A DNA stretch of 20,007 bases from Botryllus schlosseri (taxonomy: Eukaryota; Chordata; Ascidiacea; Stolidobranchia; Styelidae), in assembly GCA_000444245.1 (NCBI GenBank), contig ATSW01102792.1, forward strand, positions 1 to 20,007, in the 5' to 3' direction. Below the pieces are notes generated by a model. It had not been told where the DNA came from. It did no database searches and was given only the letters and a program-made list of their open reading frames with translations. Each line of letters begins with the position of its first letter. Position 1 is the stretch's first letter. A program made the position numbers and the translations under genes. Shown one piece after another: positions 1 to 8,527 of the stretch.

Positions 1-62
1 GGGCAGCCGGCCCCGAAAAAGAGGAAGTTGATGAAGCATGGGATTTTGAAGTTGTCTTCCAG
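1..62 (+). CDS. CUL7/CUL9-like: Cullin exon 1 of window (partial), possible basic NLS
   Basis: The open end of the window lies in an exon closed by the donor CAG|GTAACC. Two frames are open. Only the frame beginning at base 1 leaves the two bases that exon 2 needs; it reads GQPAPKKRKLMKHGILKLSS and so contains PKKRKL, an SV40-like nuclear localisation pattern. The frame beginning at base 3 is acidic (EKEEVDEAWDFEVVFQ) and also looks protein-like, but it ends in phase 0 and would need a hidden exon before 629. I prefer the first frame on phase. Confidence 0.5.
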
Positions 63-3000
63 GTAACCGATTTGGAGTTCACGTTTGGATTTACGAATTT
101 TTTGTAGAAGGATCTGCATTTGGATATTGTGTTTTTTAAATATAAAATTCTCATGTGAATTTTGAATGAATCTTATTCGTTACCGGGTATCGACTTGTGC
201 GAGTATGTGTACTTCTCGTTATAACGCGGTGACTATAAAATAGGTGATACGACTGGATATACGAAGTTGTGTGAATTCTCTACTAATTTCTGACAATCAA
301 CCCTGGCGAGAGTGAACTGGAAATATTCTGGATTATTTCAATTCGAATATATTGCATATTCGATTATGTATTGAAGTTGTGTACATCCAAAAGTTTCTTC
401 AACAGTAAAACTGTTTCTGTGTATCGAATTTGGTGAACTGCAGTTACTGACGTTTACTTCTTATAAGAGCCAGTCGTAACGCAGCGAGTGGAGTAAATTT
501 GGTAGCGTGTGGACAATCGAAGGTTTTGTATAGTTTGTAGGACTACACTTGATATAAGTAAATTTCCGGACCCAGACTCGAATCTGAGATGTTGATTTTG
601 GTCTCAAAATGTTGACGGATGTTTTTAGGATCGTGGAGGCGATACGTCACGAGCAGAAATTCGCCGACCTCTACCTGCCCAACGACGAGTCATCCATGGT
701 TTTGGGACACGCGTTCCGAAACGCCGTCATACATCCGTTTTTATCCGGTGCGTCAAGTTTGTATTGTTATTTAATGTTATATATGTACCCTCGCCCTGAT
801 TTCTCTGACAATTTGTTTGTAGAATGTCTGGTATCGTCATTTGGCCGTTTTTACAAGTTATTTCTTAGAGTTAGGCTGTGTTTTCGTGCATGTTGCCTTG
901 GAAAACGTAGCGTTGTAACCCATTTTTTGGGTTTTCAAACATTTTGCCTTGAAAAAAAGTGTTTCCGACTAAAAAAATCACAGGAGTCGCACCGTCACTT
1001 TATGCAATGTTTTGATTCTATTCGCGTTGTCTCCTGTGTGGTTACTATCTCGTTGCTGTGGAATCAAAGTTGCTCGAGTCAAATTTTCAAATTTTGAGAT
1101 CCATTTTTCGAATTTTGAGAAAATCAAGTTTTTGTAAAATTTTCGTTCTTTAGCGCTTTATCTTGGCCATGGTTACGTTTGTCTCGTTGTTTCAAAGTTA
1201 ACTATGGCCGAGATATGGTTGTATGAGAATGAAAACATTCCAAATCATTCTCTCGACATGTGTAAAATGTACAATGGACGTAAGCCACTCTGCTTCCGCA
1301 GCGACGATATATTCATCGGTTGTGGGAATTTGCGGAGCCCAACTTAATTCTCTATATACTTCATCACCGTATCTGGATTCATGCAACGCTGTCAGGCTGT
1401 TAAGATGAACGAGATTGGCTTGAAGGCTTTGCTGTGTTGTCATTGCCTTGTCAGCCCTGTTATTTTTCCACAGCGGTTCAAGAAGCCAGCGCCGGATTCG
1501 CCGACGACAAGCCACTGGTATTTCACTTGCTATCCCTCTATTTGGAGATGTCCAACCCGTCGACGCCCAAGTCCACGTCGTTCGAATCGGAACAGATGGA
1601 GTTCCTGTCCCGACTGCGTCGCCTCACGAGACTGATGGTCGACTTGAATCCGAGCACTTCGTTCCGGCCGCAAAAGTCCCAGAATTCGAGCGTCGACAAG
1701 TGGAAACAGAACATGCAATCCAAATCCCGTAAGAGATTTAGATTCTTAGGTTCTTGGACTGTTTGCCGCGGACAGCCCTCCCTAAAAGTATTTTCTGCAG
1801 TTGGCAATTTTTGTGACTTAGTGAAATTTCAACTGCATTACCTGTATGTACAATCAAATAGCATATTCATATTGAATAATCCTGCATGTTTTCGGCTGAC
1901 ACTCATCAGGAGTGTTTGTCAGCAACTAGTAGAGAATTCAAAAGAACTTTGTACGCAGTATCAACAGTCCACTGCCTGTTGAATTGATATACAAGGTTTT
2001 TTTGGATTCAACTAGACAAGGTTCAGGAATTCAGCGTAAACGTCAGTATCCTGTAGCCTAGCTGCAACTGATGATTTCATGATGCTGTAATAGTGTAAAT
2101 AACACAACTATGTGGGAAGTGATGCGTGACAGAAGTATATAACAACCAGGGCTGTGGAGTCGGTCTATTTTACTACCGACTCCAACTCCGACTCTACACA
2201 TTTTCAATGGGCCGAGTCTTTAAACGTACTGACTCCGACTCCAACAGTATTACCAATTCACTTTGAAAATTTTATGCCACAGTGACGGGTAAATGACTAT
2301 CATATAACCATTAAACATCTGCAAACATCCGAGTAACGATGGCATGCAAATTTGTTTAATTATGGCACAGCTCGAATTATTCACTATGCATGAAAGATTG
2401 CCTTTCTAAATATCCTCCCTTTTTCATATTTTATCAGTTTTTATAACATGGACTCTCTAATAACCTCATATGTATGTATCATTCAAACACAACATATAGC
2501 CCAGGGGTCACCAACCTTTTTCCGACCGAGGGTTACTTTTGCGTAATGATTGAAGCGGCGGGCTACTATTTACTCCCGCCGTTTACCCGTACCACACTGA
2601 ATTTCCGCTTTGATATTCATAGCACTGGGCATGACTGGACATCATGTTATCTGTTTCTATAGCAGTGAGTGGGAAGCCTGGCATTGTATGATATCAACTA
2701 GTGCGCTGTACTCTGGTATTTAACTTGACACTGCAAATCTGAGCGAGCGTTCCAGATGTGCATTAATTAAGCTTGTTTTGTGTTTGTTTTTGATGAAGTT
2801 CATGTCCGAAAAGGCTGATTCACAACGATAAGTTGAACCATAGACGCTTGCAACCTTCATAACTGCTGCGCAATGTGCGCATACACCACTGTACTTTTCC
2901 GTATCAACAAGGCACGAAACATTTGTAGCAGAGTGAGGTGGGGGTTATTTTGCAGTGTTAGGTTTTCAATCTCCAACTGTTCAGCATCCAGAAATGATAA

Positions 3001-6000
3001 GATTTCATTATACCGGACAGCAGCAACGATTACTGAAAGTTAGAAACATGGTATACTAAACTGTGTTGAGTGTAACAGAAACAAGCTGTGCCAAAAGACG
3101 CAATACGTAATGGGTATACAGATATTGAAAATCTGCTAGTACTTCACGGCTATCTGACTCCNAATAGTAATATTGTTTACTACTTTGACATNGTCCTGGT
3201 CGTCGAGCTATATCGTAANGNAACCCCTCACCATTTCANAAAGACCGTNAACGGCATTCCGTCATGTCGCCTGTATAGGCAATGCGCCGTATCTTGAATT
3301 TCTGGTGATTCTATCACATATTTACATCTATATATTACTAATTNTAATTGAAGNTATTTTTAAGTGTTTATATATGTAAGTTACATGTTAGTGTGTTTTA
3401 AACAAGAANAGCTGAATNAATNAATCTATANATNTGAAAGCTCACTGGTAATAATCTGACGAATATTGGTAAATGCTGCTATTCCACCTATTTTTAGAAT
3501 GGNCTCGCGGGCTACTCATCGAGTCCTCGCGGGCTACCTGGTGCCCGTGGGCACCGGGTTGGTGACCCCTGATATAGCCCATCCTGTATAATTAAAATGT
3601 AGATAAAACAATCGAAGTGTTGTTCTTATGTATGAGTCAGCAACTATTGAGATGCAGAGATGCATCTTACAAATTACTTACTAATAGACTAATAATCTCA
3701 CTTATAGGCATTGGCCATAAACGAAATTTAGGAAGTAGTCAGATAGGATATGTCTAGTCTACATGCACTTAGTCAAGTAATCAGGGACTAGGACTTGCAG
3801 TTTGCAAAATAGTTTCCAAGGTAATGAATGAATTCGATCAATAATTATATTACTTGCATATATTGGTGGTCGCCTCTGTATGGCGATTTATATTTTCTTT
3901 TCACTAACCCCTCAAAACTACTCCATGAACTCCCTTTTAAGAGCCCCTGGATGAGATGAAGTGTGAATGAAAATTTAGTGAGTCGGCAATTATTTTTCAT
4001 TCCCAGTCGATGACTCGGCGAGAAGCGATAAAAGCAAGCCGTCCTCGCATCACTCTATGCAGTCGCTTCTGATCGAGACGTCACGAAAATCGGCAAAAGA
4101 GACCGGCCCTTCGGTCGGCGATGACATGCTGGACCCCGTGTTTGGGGGCAGTTTGTCTCATTCTGGGACACAGCCTCTCGCGTTGCAGTGGTGTGAAGTT
4201 GTTTCGATTCGACTGCAGGAGTTTTTGACGGGCGCTCTTGAGGTTGAGTCTTCTGCTGACAATATGGAGTCCATGAAAAAGCTAGCGTCTGGCTTCTGTG
4301 AAGGTACAATTTTTTTTTCTTTAGTTGAGGATCGCTATTTTTGACTGTTCTGTGGATTTCTGCAGCCCTCGCTAAAGAATTCGACTGCTTGCTGTCGTGC
4401 ACGTCGGAATTGTTTGGAAACAACGTGCGGTATTTTCTACGTATGATTCGCGGTATTTCGACAGCCATCGGAACCCTCGATATTGGACGCACTGTGACAG
4501 TAAGTTGTCTCTGTCGGCCTGACTGCTCGTGATGTTTGCACGACGGTGATATACATAGGGCAGTGTCTTTCGATTATTCTGTATGTTGAAATATGTGCGT
4601 GACAAGTCACGATTCCATGTGTTGAGGTTTTGCTTGGCGCTGATTATTACGCAGCACCCAGGTGTCGAAATCCACCATTCAGCAAAAAAGAAATTTGTGA
4701 TTTTTTTTTACATCTTTACAACTGACGCAAAATGACTGATGATTCAATTTTGAAAAATGTATTCAGCTGCAGTTACAGTAACGTGTCTCTTTCGCCCATT
4801 TACAACGATTTTTCTCAGAAAAGTCATGCCGAACTACTCCGAAACTAGTTATTGCATACCCAGTTTATCGAGATCCGAAGTGGAATGAGTAAGCAGTTTT
4901 GATGAATAGATGTGGAATAGTCTAACAGCATAGCCACGCAAGTAGATGGCACAGGAAAGAAGGCAAAGCTTATCTCAGTACTTGGAAAAAAGGGACTTTG
5001 TTTACTGACCGCTTATGCTATTCCAATGAACGTTTTCGAGACATATCTCGACGTGACCTCGGGCTAGAACGTGTTAGCTACCAAATACCGCTTTTCAGTG
5101 GTATTGTGATCACAAACGTGATTTTTATCACAGTTCAGCAAACACGTGGCCGTGGCGATTCATGATCTTTTGACGAGAGCGACAAATTTAACACTGTCCT
5201 CACCGGAACTGAACGTGTTGAATTCGATAGCAGAGTTTCTCTACGTCACCAAAGCTGGGGGTGCATTTTCGAACCTCTTTATTGGTGAGTCGACCCCCTC
5301 TCTAGACCTTCCCCACGTTCTTTTACGATTTTGTCTTCACCAGTTCCTTATTGGCATCCCGATTGCTCAACCACGAGATCCGCGCGATGGACCACGAGAA
5401 GAGGATCGGCGCGCTTTTACAGCCGTGCTTTTCGAACGACAGGCCGAATTTGATGCTTCAAGACCTCTCACATTCCAAGGTACTTGGTGCGTGCGCTACC
5501 GTGGGTTACTCTCAACTGCAGCTGCATTATTTGAGACGTTATGAGGTTTTGTAGAGTAATAACTAGAGCTGGTCGATATAATTTTGGTACTCAAATCTGG
5601 ATTGAGTGTTAATTCTAATGATTTGTGTACCTATTTTGGGGGTGCCGAAATTATATGATCCTTTCCACCAACAGTTATATTATTAATGAGAATTATAGAT
5701 TTGATACCTTTTTCTCGCCACGGAATCGTTGAAACCTCGATTGGTGTGGTATCACCGCATCCAAACCATGTAGCGCAAAGTTCCAAACACACGTGGAAAT
5801 GACATTTCTACGAAATTGTGATCACAAAGTGCAATGAAATAGTAGTCAAAAACATACCAAATTACCTTCAATGCGGTGCAGACTGCCGTTATTTTCTTTG
5901 CAGTCGCATCGTCCACGCTCGAATAATGTCACAATGAGTACTGCTCAAATAAAAGCCTAATGCTAGATTCTGAATCGCTCACGTACACAATTTTTCCCAA

Positions 6001-8527
6001 CCATAGTGACAGTCATGGACACTGTTATCTGATGCTGTTTGCGGCACATAATGCCCTGCAATCTGTGTTCCATTTTTTTCTTATAGTTGTGCGGTGTCTG
6101 CTACTGTACGAGATGCTATGTTTTGTTGCCATGTATTACTCACCAGACAAAACATGTCTGAGGATTACATTGATTCTTTTTACCATATTCCTTCTTTCAC
6201 CGTAAATCTTGAAACATGCAATCCCAGCTCAAAATCGAAGATATTTCCGCAGCCTAGGTCAAACCATTGAATTATCTCGCTTTCTCAGAGCAAAGGTGGT
6301 AGTCCGAAATTGCCGTAAGAATACACCGCCATTTTCAATTTTATTAAACCTGTTCTGCCGACTCCCTGTAGCGTAGAAATCAGCGACAGGATAATGGATT
6401 GTGAGTTTTCCTTTTTGACGCAGGTTTTATGGAAAGGATTTCTCTCCCACCGGATGGAGATCTACGACACGCTCTCCATGCTGGCTGCGTCAGACGACGT
6501 CACCGAGGAGAAACGCACTCGGCTGTATTGCTTCATGCAAGCGAACTGGCGAAAGTTTCGGTGATTATTATCAGTCGCCTTTCAAATTTTTCTTTCGACT
6601 CATCGCGTGCCGCACCGTACAGGATGTACAAGGAGGGCTCGCTGTCGGTACAAGTACTAAGCCCGGTCGCGTGGATGGTGAGGGCGATTCGCAAAAACGC
6701 AGTCCCGGACGCGCTCGAGTCTCTGGACCCAGACCTTTTTTCCTCTCTGAAAGATTACGAAGAATATTTCCGCAGCGGTAAGTTATTTTTCATCCCTCGT
6801 CTTGTTGCAGTTCGACATACCTTGCAAATATTTACTTTTACTTGTAATTAAGAAGAAATTGCCGGCATTACTTCTAATTCTACTTGAGTAGTAATGCTAG
6901 CTACTTTGACCACCTCATTATTATTATTACACATTCTGTGGTCAGCTTACCGAAGGACCGTGTCACCTAATGGCGGCGGCAGGACGGGCCCGCTGCATTG
7001 GACCGCCGAAGGCTGGGCGGAAGTTGTCGACACTGTGACAGGGCAGACGTATCGGGTCTCAACCGCTCAAATGCTTTTGCTCCTGAATTTTGATGTGGGC
7101 TGCAATACCGAGGTAAGACTGACTTTGTGTGCTCGAATTTTGGTAGTATCTATTTTGCATTGCGCTTGACCCTAGTGGAAAAACCCAAGAGGCGGTCAAA
7201 GTTGTCCATCTTTGGCACTCAAGTAGAAGTTATGCCATAAATTTCTACTCAATTGGGCTCCAAGTACAACTAGATTTTCAAATAATTAAAAAAGTACGTG
7301 TGCAAGGCCTGGTTTTGCCTAAAAACGGAAACTGTCTACATAATCACATGTCCCTATTACACCATCTACTGCGACGCCATTTTTTCTTTAGCGTGGTGGT
7401 GCACCCCGGTACTTTTGTATTCTTTCCGAAACTTGATATTTCACGCCTTTCAGTTCGATATCTCATCTTGGAAAAGGGCGCTGCCCCACCACTGGGACAC
7501 GGCCCTGGAAGCTCTCGCGAAAGCCGATATCTTGACGTGTCCGACCGAAAACAAGGTGGCGCTCAGCGCGAATTTGGATTCCGTTACTCCGGTCCAGACT
7601 GGTGAGTTCGAGACCTATTGTCGGGAATTTGCGTCGGAGTCCGTACACTCGAAGTTGTTTTATCCCATAATTTAGTTTCTCAGGTATGCGTTTGTTTTGC
7701 AGCAATCGACGTCACGCCAGACTGCGCAGACGAAGTCAACTACGTCAACAAGAAGCACGGCGATCTGCAGATACTCACGGAGAGACGGCACGCGCTTATC
7801 GACTGCGCCATCGTGCAATGCCTCAAGACTTCACCGTGTCATATCGACGCTCTTATTTTCTACGTAACGCCATCCGCTTTCGTCTGCTTTCACACGCGTT
7901 CTGACGAGGATATTTTCGCAGGTTATCAAACACTGTTTGGGGGAACCCAGAGATCGGGGTTTTTTCGAAAATCCGGACGAGGAAGAGTCGGACGCCGGCG
8001 GAGACGATATGCGCAAGGATAAAAATCATTTTTATCCGCTATCTTCAGAAGTATGCGAGACCGGTGTCAATTTGTTGGTTGAGATGTGTATTTACTGGTG
8101 TTGACGACTGCTATCGTACAATCTCAAAAGTGTTCAATGCGGACAGGGAAATTTTTGTTTCTAATTTCATTTTTTTGTCATTTGATGACGATATGCCAGC
8201 ATTTCTATCCTGAATCCCAGTGGTGGTGAAATTCCAAATATCAAGTCACACAGCGATATATAGCTACCGAAAAACAAATTAGTACATTTTGTTCCCTCTC
8301 GTCTCGATTTTCGAGTTGAACCGTCGGTTTTTGTCCAATTTCAGGTTGTCGCGAGATGCGAGCTTTTGATCGACCTGGGTTACGTGCAGCGCGACTCTGA
8401 CAATCCGCAAGTCGTTTCCTACGTGCACGAATCGTCGTTGCCGCACAGCAGGAAGCCCACCGTGTCGAATGAAGGAGACGAGACTGAAGTCGAGAAAGAG
8501 GAAACCCCGGCCGGCGACGCAGAGTGA
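1..8527 (+). CDS. CUL7/CUL9-like: CUL7/CUL9-type cullin, 3' part of gene (14 exons)
   Basis: Scaffold subunit of a cullin-RING E3 ubiquitin ligase, expected to bind RBX1/ROC1 through its C-terminal cullin module. Exons: 1-62 (partial), 629-747, 1474-1728, 4007-4303, 4366-4499, 5134-5284 or 5288, 5344-5479, 6424-6560, 6623-6777, 6946-7112, 7454-7601, 7703-7863, 7922-8050, 8345-8527, giving about 745 residues. Recognition: LASRLLNHE (the cullin LA-x-RLL motif), VLSPVAW followed by LHWT and RVSTAQMLLLLNF (close to the recalled CUL9 segments LVLSPRCW, LQWT and HVSTVQMWLLLKF), and the winged-helix stretch IDCAIVQCLKTSPCHIDALI with LGYVQRD near the end. These resemble CUL7/CUL9 more than CUL1-5. 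No Cys-rich RING-IBR-RING follows, so the architecture is CUL7-like. The DOC/APC10 domain of the family would lie upstream of the window. Assignment rests on recalled family sequences, not on a search. Confidence 0.85.
629..747 (+). CDS. CUL7/CUL9-like: Cullin exon 2
   Basis: Acceptor TTTTTAG at 622-628, donor CCG|GTGCGT. Reads IVEAIRHEQKFADLYLP and on to HAFRNAVIHPFLS, an amphipathic helical segment upstream of the cullin module. It ends with one base, matching the two-base start of the next exon. Confidence 0.7.
748..1473 (+). other. Cullin intron 2
   Basis: AT-rich intron from GTGCGT to a TTTTTCCACAG acceptor. Its right half is covered by the antisense ORF described separately. I see no other exon with matching splice sites and phase, and no transposon end. 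Confidence 0.6.
1198..1443 (-). CDS. Hypothetical 81-residue ORF nested antisense in cullin intron 2
   Basis: On the - strand, an ATG at 1443-1441 opens an 81-codon frame ending in TAA at 1198. It begins MTTQQSLQANLVHLNSLTAL and includes RYGDEVYRELSWAPQIP and TTDEYIVAAEAEWL, ending WNVFILIQPYLGHS. The mixed, non-repetitive composition with three tryptophans looks more like real protein than translated intron, and the 5' part of the frame overlaps the start of cullin exon 3. I do not recognise it. It has no obvious signal peptide. It could be a small nested gene, an exon of an unseen gene, a retained gene fragment, or a chance frame; I cannot separate these. No canonical AATAAA was seen just after its stop. 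Confidence 0.3.
   Translation of the reverse strand: MTTQQSLQANLVHLNSLTALHESRYGDEVYRELSWAPQIPTTDEYIVAAEAEWLTSIVHFTHVERMIWNVFILIQPYLGHS
1474..1728 (+). CDS. CUL7/CUL9-like: Cullin exon 3
   Basis: Acceptor TTTTTCCACAG, donor CCC|GTAAGA. Reads VQEASAGFADDKPLVFHLLS, then a polar Ser/Thr-rich stretch (SNPSTPKSTSFES), a helix FLSRLRRLTRLMVDL, and a basic/polar tail that continues into exon 4. The polar tail looks like a linker between the helical region and the cullin module. Confidence 0.75.
2502..3571 (-). mobile_element. hAT DNA transposon, 1070 bp, inserted in copy 1
   Basis: Terminal inverted repeats CAGGGGTCACCAACC and GGTTGGTGACCCCTG, flanked by a perfect 8 bp target duplication ATATAGCC at 2494-2501 and 3572-3579, the hAT hallmark. 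The right subterminal part repeats TCGCGGGCTAC. A decayed transposase C-terminus lies on the - strand inside. The element is far shorter than an autonomous hAT, so it is an internally deleted copy. The perfect duplication suggests a fairly recent insertion. Several ambiguous bases (3162-3491) fall in it. Confidence 0.9.
2720..3013 (-). pseudogene. hAT transposase C-terminal remnant (hATC dimerisation region)
   Basis: The - strand reads LSFLDAEQLEIENLTLQN, then LLQMFRALLIRKSTVVY, then, after a stop and frame change near 2845, VYGSTYRCESAFSDMNFIKN and HLERSLRFAVSS before a TAA at 2722-2720. The pattern YxSxYxCESAFSxMNFIKNK is the conserved C-terminal dimerisation block of hAT transposases. The N-terminal BED finger and most of the catalytic core are absent, so the copy cannot encode an active enzyme. 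Confidence 0.85.
4007..4303 (+). CDS. CUL7/CUL9-like: Cullin exon 4
   Basis: Acceptor TTTTTCATTCCCAG, donor GAAG|GTACAA. Starts with a charged, Ser-rich linker (DDSARSDKSKPSSHHS) and then helical sequence including SLLIETSRKSAKE and LQWCEVVSIRLQEFL, ending at KKLASGFCE. It marks the entry to the cullin-repeat-like region. Phase 1 out matches exon 5. Confidence 0.75.
4366..4499 (+). CDS. CUL7/CUL9-like: Cullin exon 5
   Basis: A 62 bp intron precedes it; acceptor GATTTCTGCAG, donor ACA|GTAAGT. Reads ALAKEFDCLLSCTSELFGNN, VRYFLRMIRGISTAIG and TLDIGRTVT. Ends in phase 0, matching exon 6. Confidence 0.78.
4500..5133 (+). other. Cullin intron 5
   Basis: AT-rich, no coding signal. Holds one copy (5104-5115) of the perfect 12 bp palindrome TTGTGATCACAA that recurs in intron 7. 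Confidence 0.6.
5134..5288 (+). CDS. CUL7/CUL9-like: Cullin exon 6 (3' boundary uncertain)
   Basis: Acceptor CAG at 5131-5133. Reads FSKHVAVAIHDLLTRA, then LNSIAEFLYVTKAGGAF and SNLFIG. The strong donor G|GTGAGT would end the exon at 5284 in phase 1, but exon 7 needs phase 2. A weak donor GA|GTCGAC four bases on (exon end 5288) restores the frame and gives LFIGDSLLASRLL, as expected for a cullin. Either the weak site is used or one base run near here is wrong. Confidence 0.65.
5344..5479 (+). CDS. CUL7/CUL9-like: Cullin exon 7 with the LA-x-RLL motif
   Basis: Acceptor TTTTGTCTTCACCAG, donor AAG|GTACTT. Reads SLLASRLLNHEIRAMDHEK, then GALLQPCFSNDRPNLMLQDL. LASRLL is the cullin-family motif (LAKRLL in CUL1, MADRLL recalled for CUL9) and the CF-N-RP-x-x-ML pattern matches the CUL9 continuation. 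Phase 0 out. Confidence 0.82.
5480..6423 (+). other. Cullin intron 7
   Basis: A 944 bp AT-rich intron. It holds the second copy of TTGTGATCACAA (5816-5827). An 81-codon hydrophobic frame at 5960-6205 has no family signal and is treated as chance. No transposon ends seen. Confidence 0.55.
6424..6560 (+). CDS. CUL7/CUL9-like: Cullin exon 8
   Basis: Acceptor TTTTTGACGCAG, donor TTTCG|GTGATT. Reads VLWKGFLSHRMEIYDTLSML, then DDVTEEKRTRLYCFMQANW and RKF, a helical part of the cullin module. Two trailing bases join the single leading G of exon 9 across a 62 bp intron to give Arg. Confidence 0.8.
6623..6777 (+). CDS. CUL7/CUL9-like: Cullin exon 9 (VLSPVAW)
   Basis: Acceptor CACCGTACAG, donor CAGCG|GTAAGT. 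Reads MYKEGSLSVQVLSPVAWMVR, then DALESLDPDLFSSLKDYEEY. VLSPVAW matches the CUL9 segment recalled as VLSPRCW and is one of the strongest pointers to the CUL7/9 class. Confidence 0.85.
6946..7112 (+). CDS. CUL7/CUL9-like: Cullin exon 10, alpha/beta (RBX-binding) segment
   Basis: Acceptor TGTGGTCAG, donor GAG|GTAAGA. A Gly-rich turn (NGGGRTG) is followed by LHWTAEGWAEV and YRVSTAQMLLLLNF. This is the cullin beta-strand plus helix that packs with RBX1, where CUL1-5 have a TxxQMxxLxxFN pattern. Phases agree on both sides. Confidence 0.85.
7113..7453 (+). other. Cullin intron 10
   Basis: A 341 bp AT-rich intron; nothing further recognised. Confidence 0.55.
7454..7601 (+). CDS. CUL7/CUL9-like: Cullin exon 11
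   Basis: Acceptor CGCCTTTCAG, donor CTG|GTGAGT. Reads FDISSWKRALPHHWDTALEA, then LAKADILTCPTENKVALSAN, matching the cullin pattern in which helices of the substrate-independent core lead to an L-x-x-x-x-IL segment and a loop. Confidence 0.82.
7703..7863 (+). CDS. CUL7/CUL9-like: Cullin exon 12, winged helix with NEDD8-type lysine
   Basis: Acceptor TTTGTTTTGCAG, donor TAC|GTAACG. Reads TERRHALIDCAIVQCLKTSP and CHIDALIFY. It aligns with the cullin neddylation box (IxxxIVRIMKxRK); the lysine codon at 7825-7827 sits at the NEDD8-acceptor position, and HIDALI matches the recalled CUL9 HIDQLV. Established knowledge: neddylation of this lysine activates most cullins. Whether it is used here is inference. 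Confidence 0.85.
7922..8050 (+). CDS. CUL7/CUL9-like: Cullin exon 13, acidic insert
   Basis: A 58 bp intron precedes it; acceptor TATTTTCGCAG, donor GAA|GTATGC, exactly 43 codons in phase 0. Reads VIKHCLGEPRDRGFFENP, then DEEESDAGGDDMRKDK and HFYPLSSE. The acidic stretch lengthens the loop inside the winged helix; CUL9 also carries a long insert here. Confidence 0.8.
8345..8527 (+). CDS. CUL7/CUL9-like: Cullin terminal exon 14
   Basis: Acceptor TGTCCAATTTCAG. Reads VVARCELLIDLGYVQRDSDN, the end of the winged helix (compare IESLIERDYLERD in other cullins), then VVSYVHESSLP and a charged tail EVEKEETPAGDAE before TGA at 8525-8527. The acidic tail replaces the usual YLA terminus, and no Cys-rich RBR follows. 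Confidence 0.85.
   Translation, partial: VVARCELLIDLGYVQRDSDNPQVVSYVHESSLPHSRKPTVSNEGDETEVEKEETPAGDAE

Larger units (their letters stand above)
2147..3660 (+). mobile_element. CAGGGCTGTGGAGTCGG terminal-repeat element, copy 1 (interrupted)
   Basis: Starts CAGGGCTGTGGAGTCGG at 2147, followed by alternating GACTCC/GGAGTC words. The same terminus occurs in reverse orientation ending at 12287 (copy 3) and 17245 (copy 2). Bases 2147-2500 align with the reverse complement of about 16884-17245. The stretch 3580-3660, beyond an inserted hAT copy, aligns with the reverse complement of about 12140-12220, including the shared word TGAGTCAGCAACTA. The far end was not found, so the right limit is approximate. 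Family is probably a non-autonomous DNA transposon of hAT type, judged from the CAGGG start only. Confidence 0.65.
1729..4006 (+). other. Cullin intron 3, transposon-rich
   Basis: A 2.3 kb intron between phase-compatible exons. It holds the terminal-repeat element starting at 2147 and the hAT copy at 2502-3571. The rest (1729-2146 and about 3660-4006) is AT-rich with no coding signal I can support. Confidence 0.6.

Noticed and set aside
609-1097. 162-codon + strand frame
   Set aside because: Only 630-747 is coding (cullin exon 2); the rest is intron read-through past a good donor at 748.
3088-3379. Short + strand frames with unknown residues
   Set aside because: They lie inside the hAT element and are broken up by ambiguous bases; no motif.
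4055-4492. 145-codon - strand frame
   Set aside because: Antisense shadow of cullin exons 4 and 5, whose + strand frames join in phase.
5960-6205. 81-codon hydrophobic + strand frame in intron 7
   Set aside because: AT-rich, no family signal and no phase-compatible splice sites.
7618-8022. 134-codon + strand frame
   Set aside because: Mixture of intron and exon 12 in frame, then exon 13 out of frame; explained by the cullin exons.
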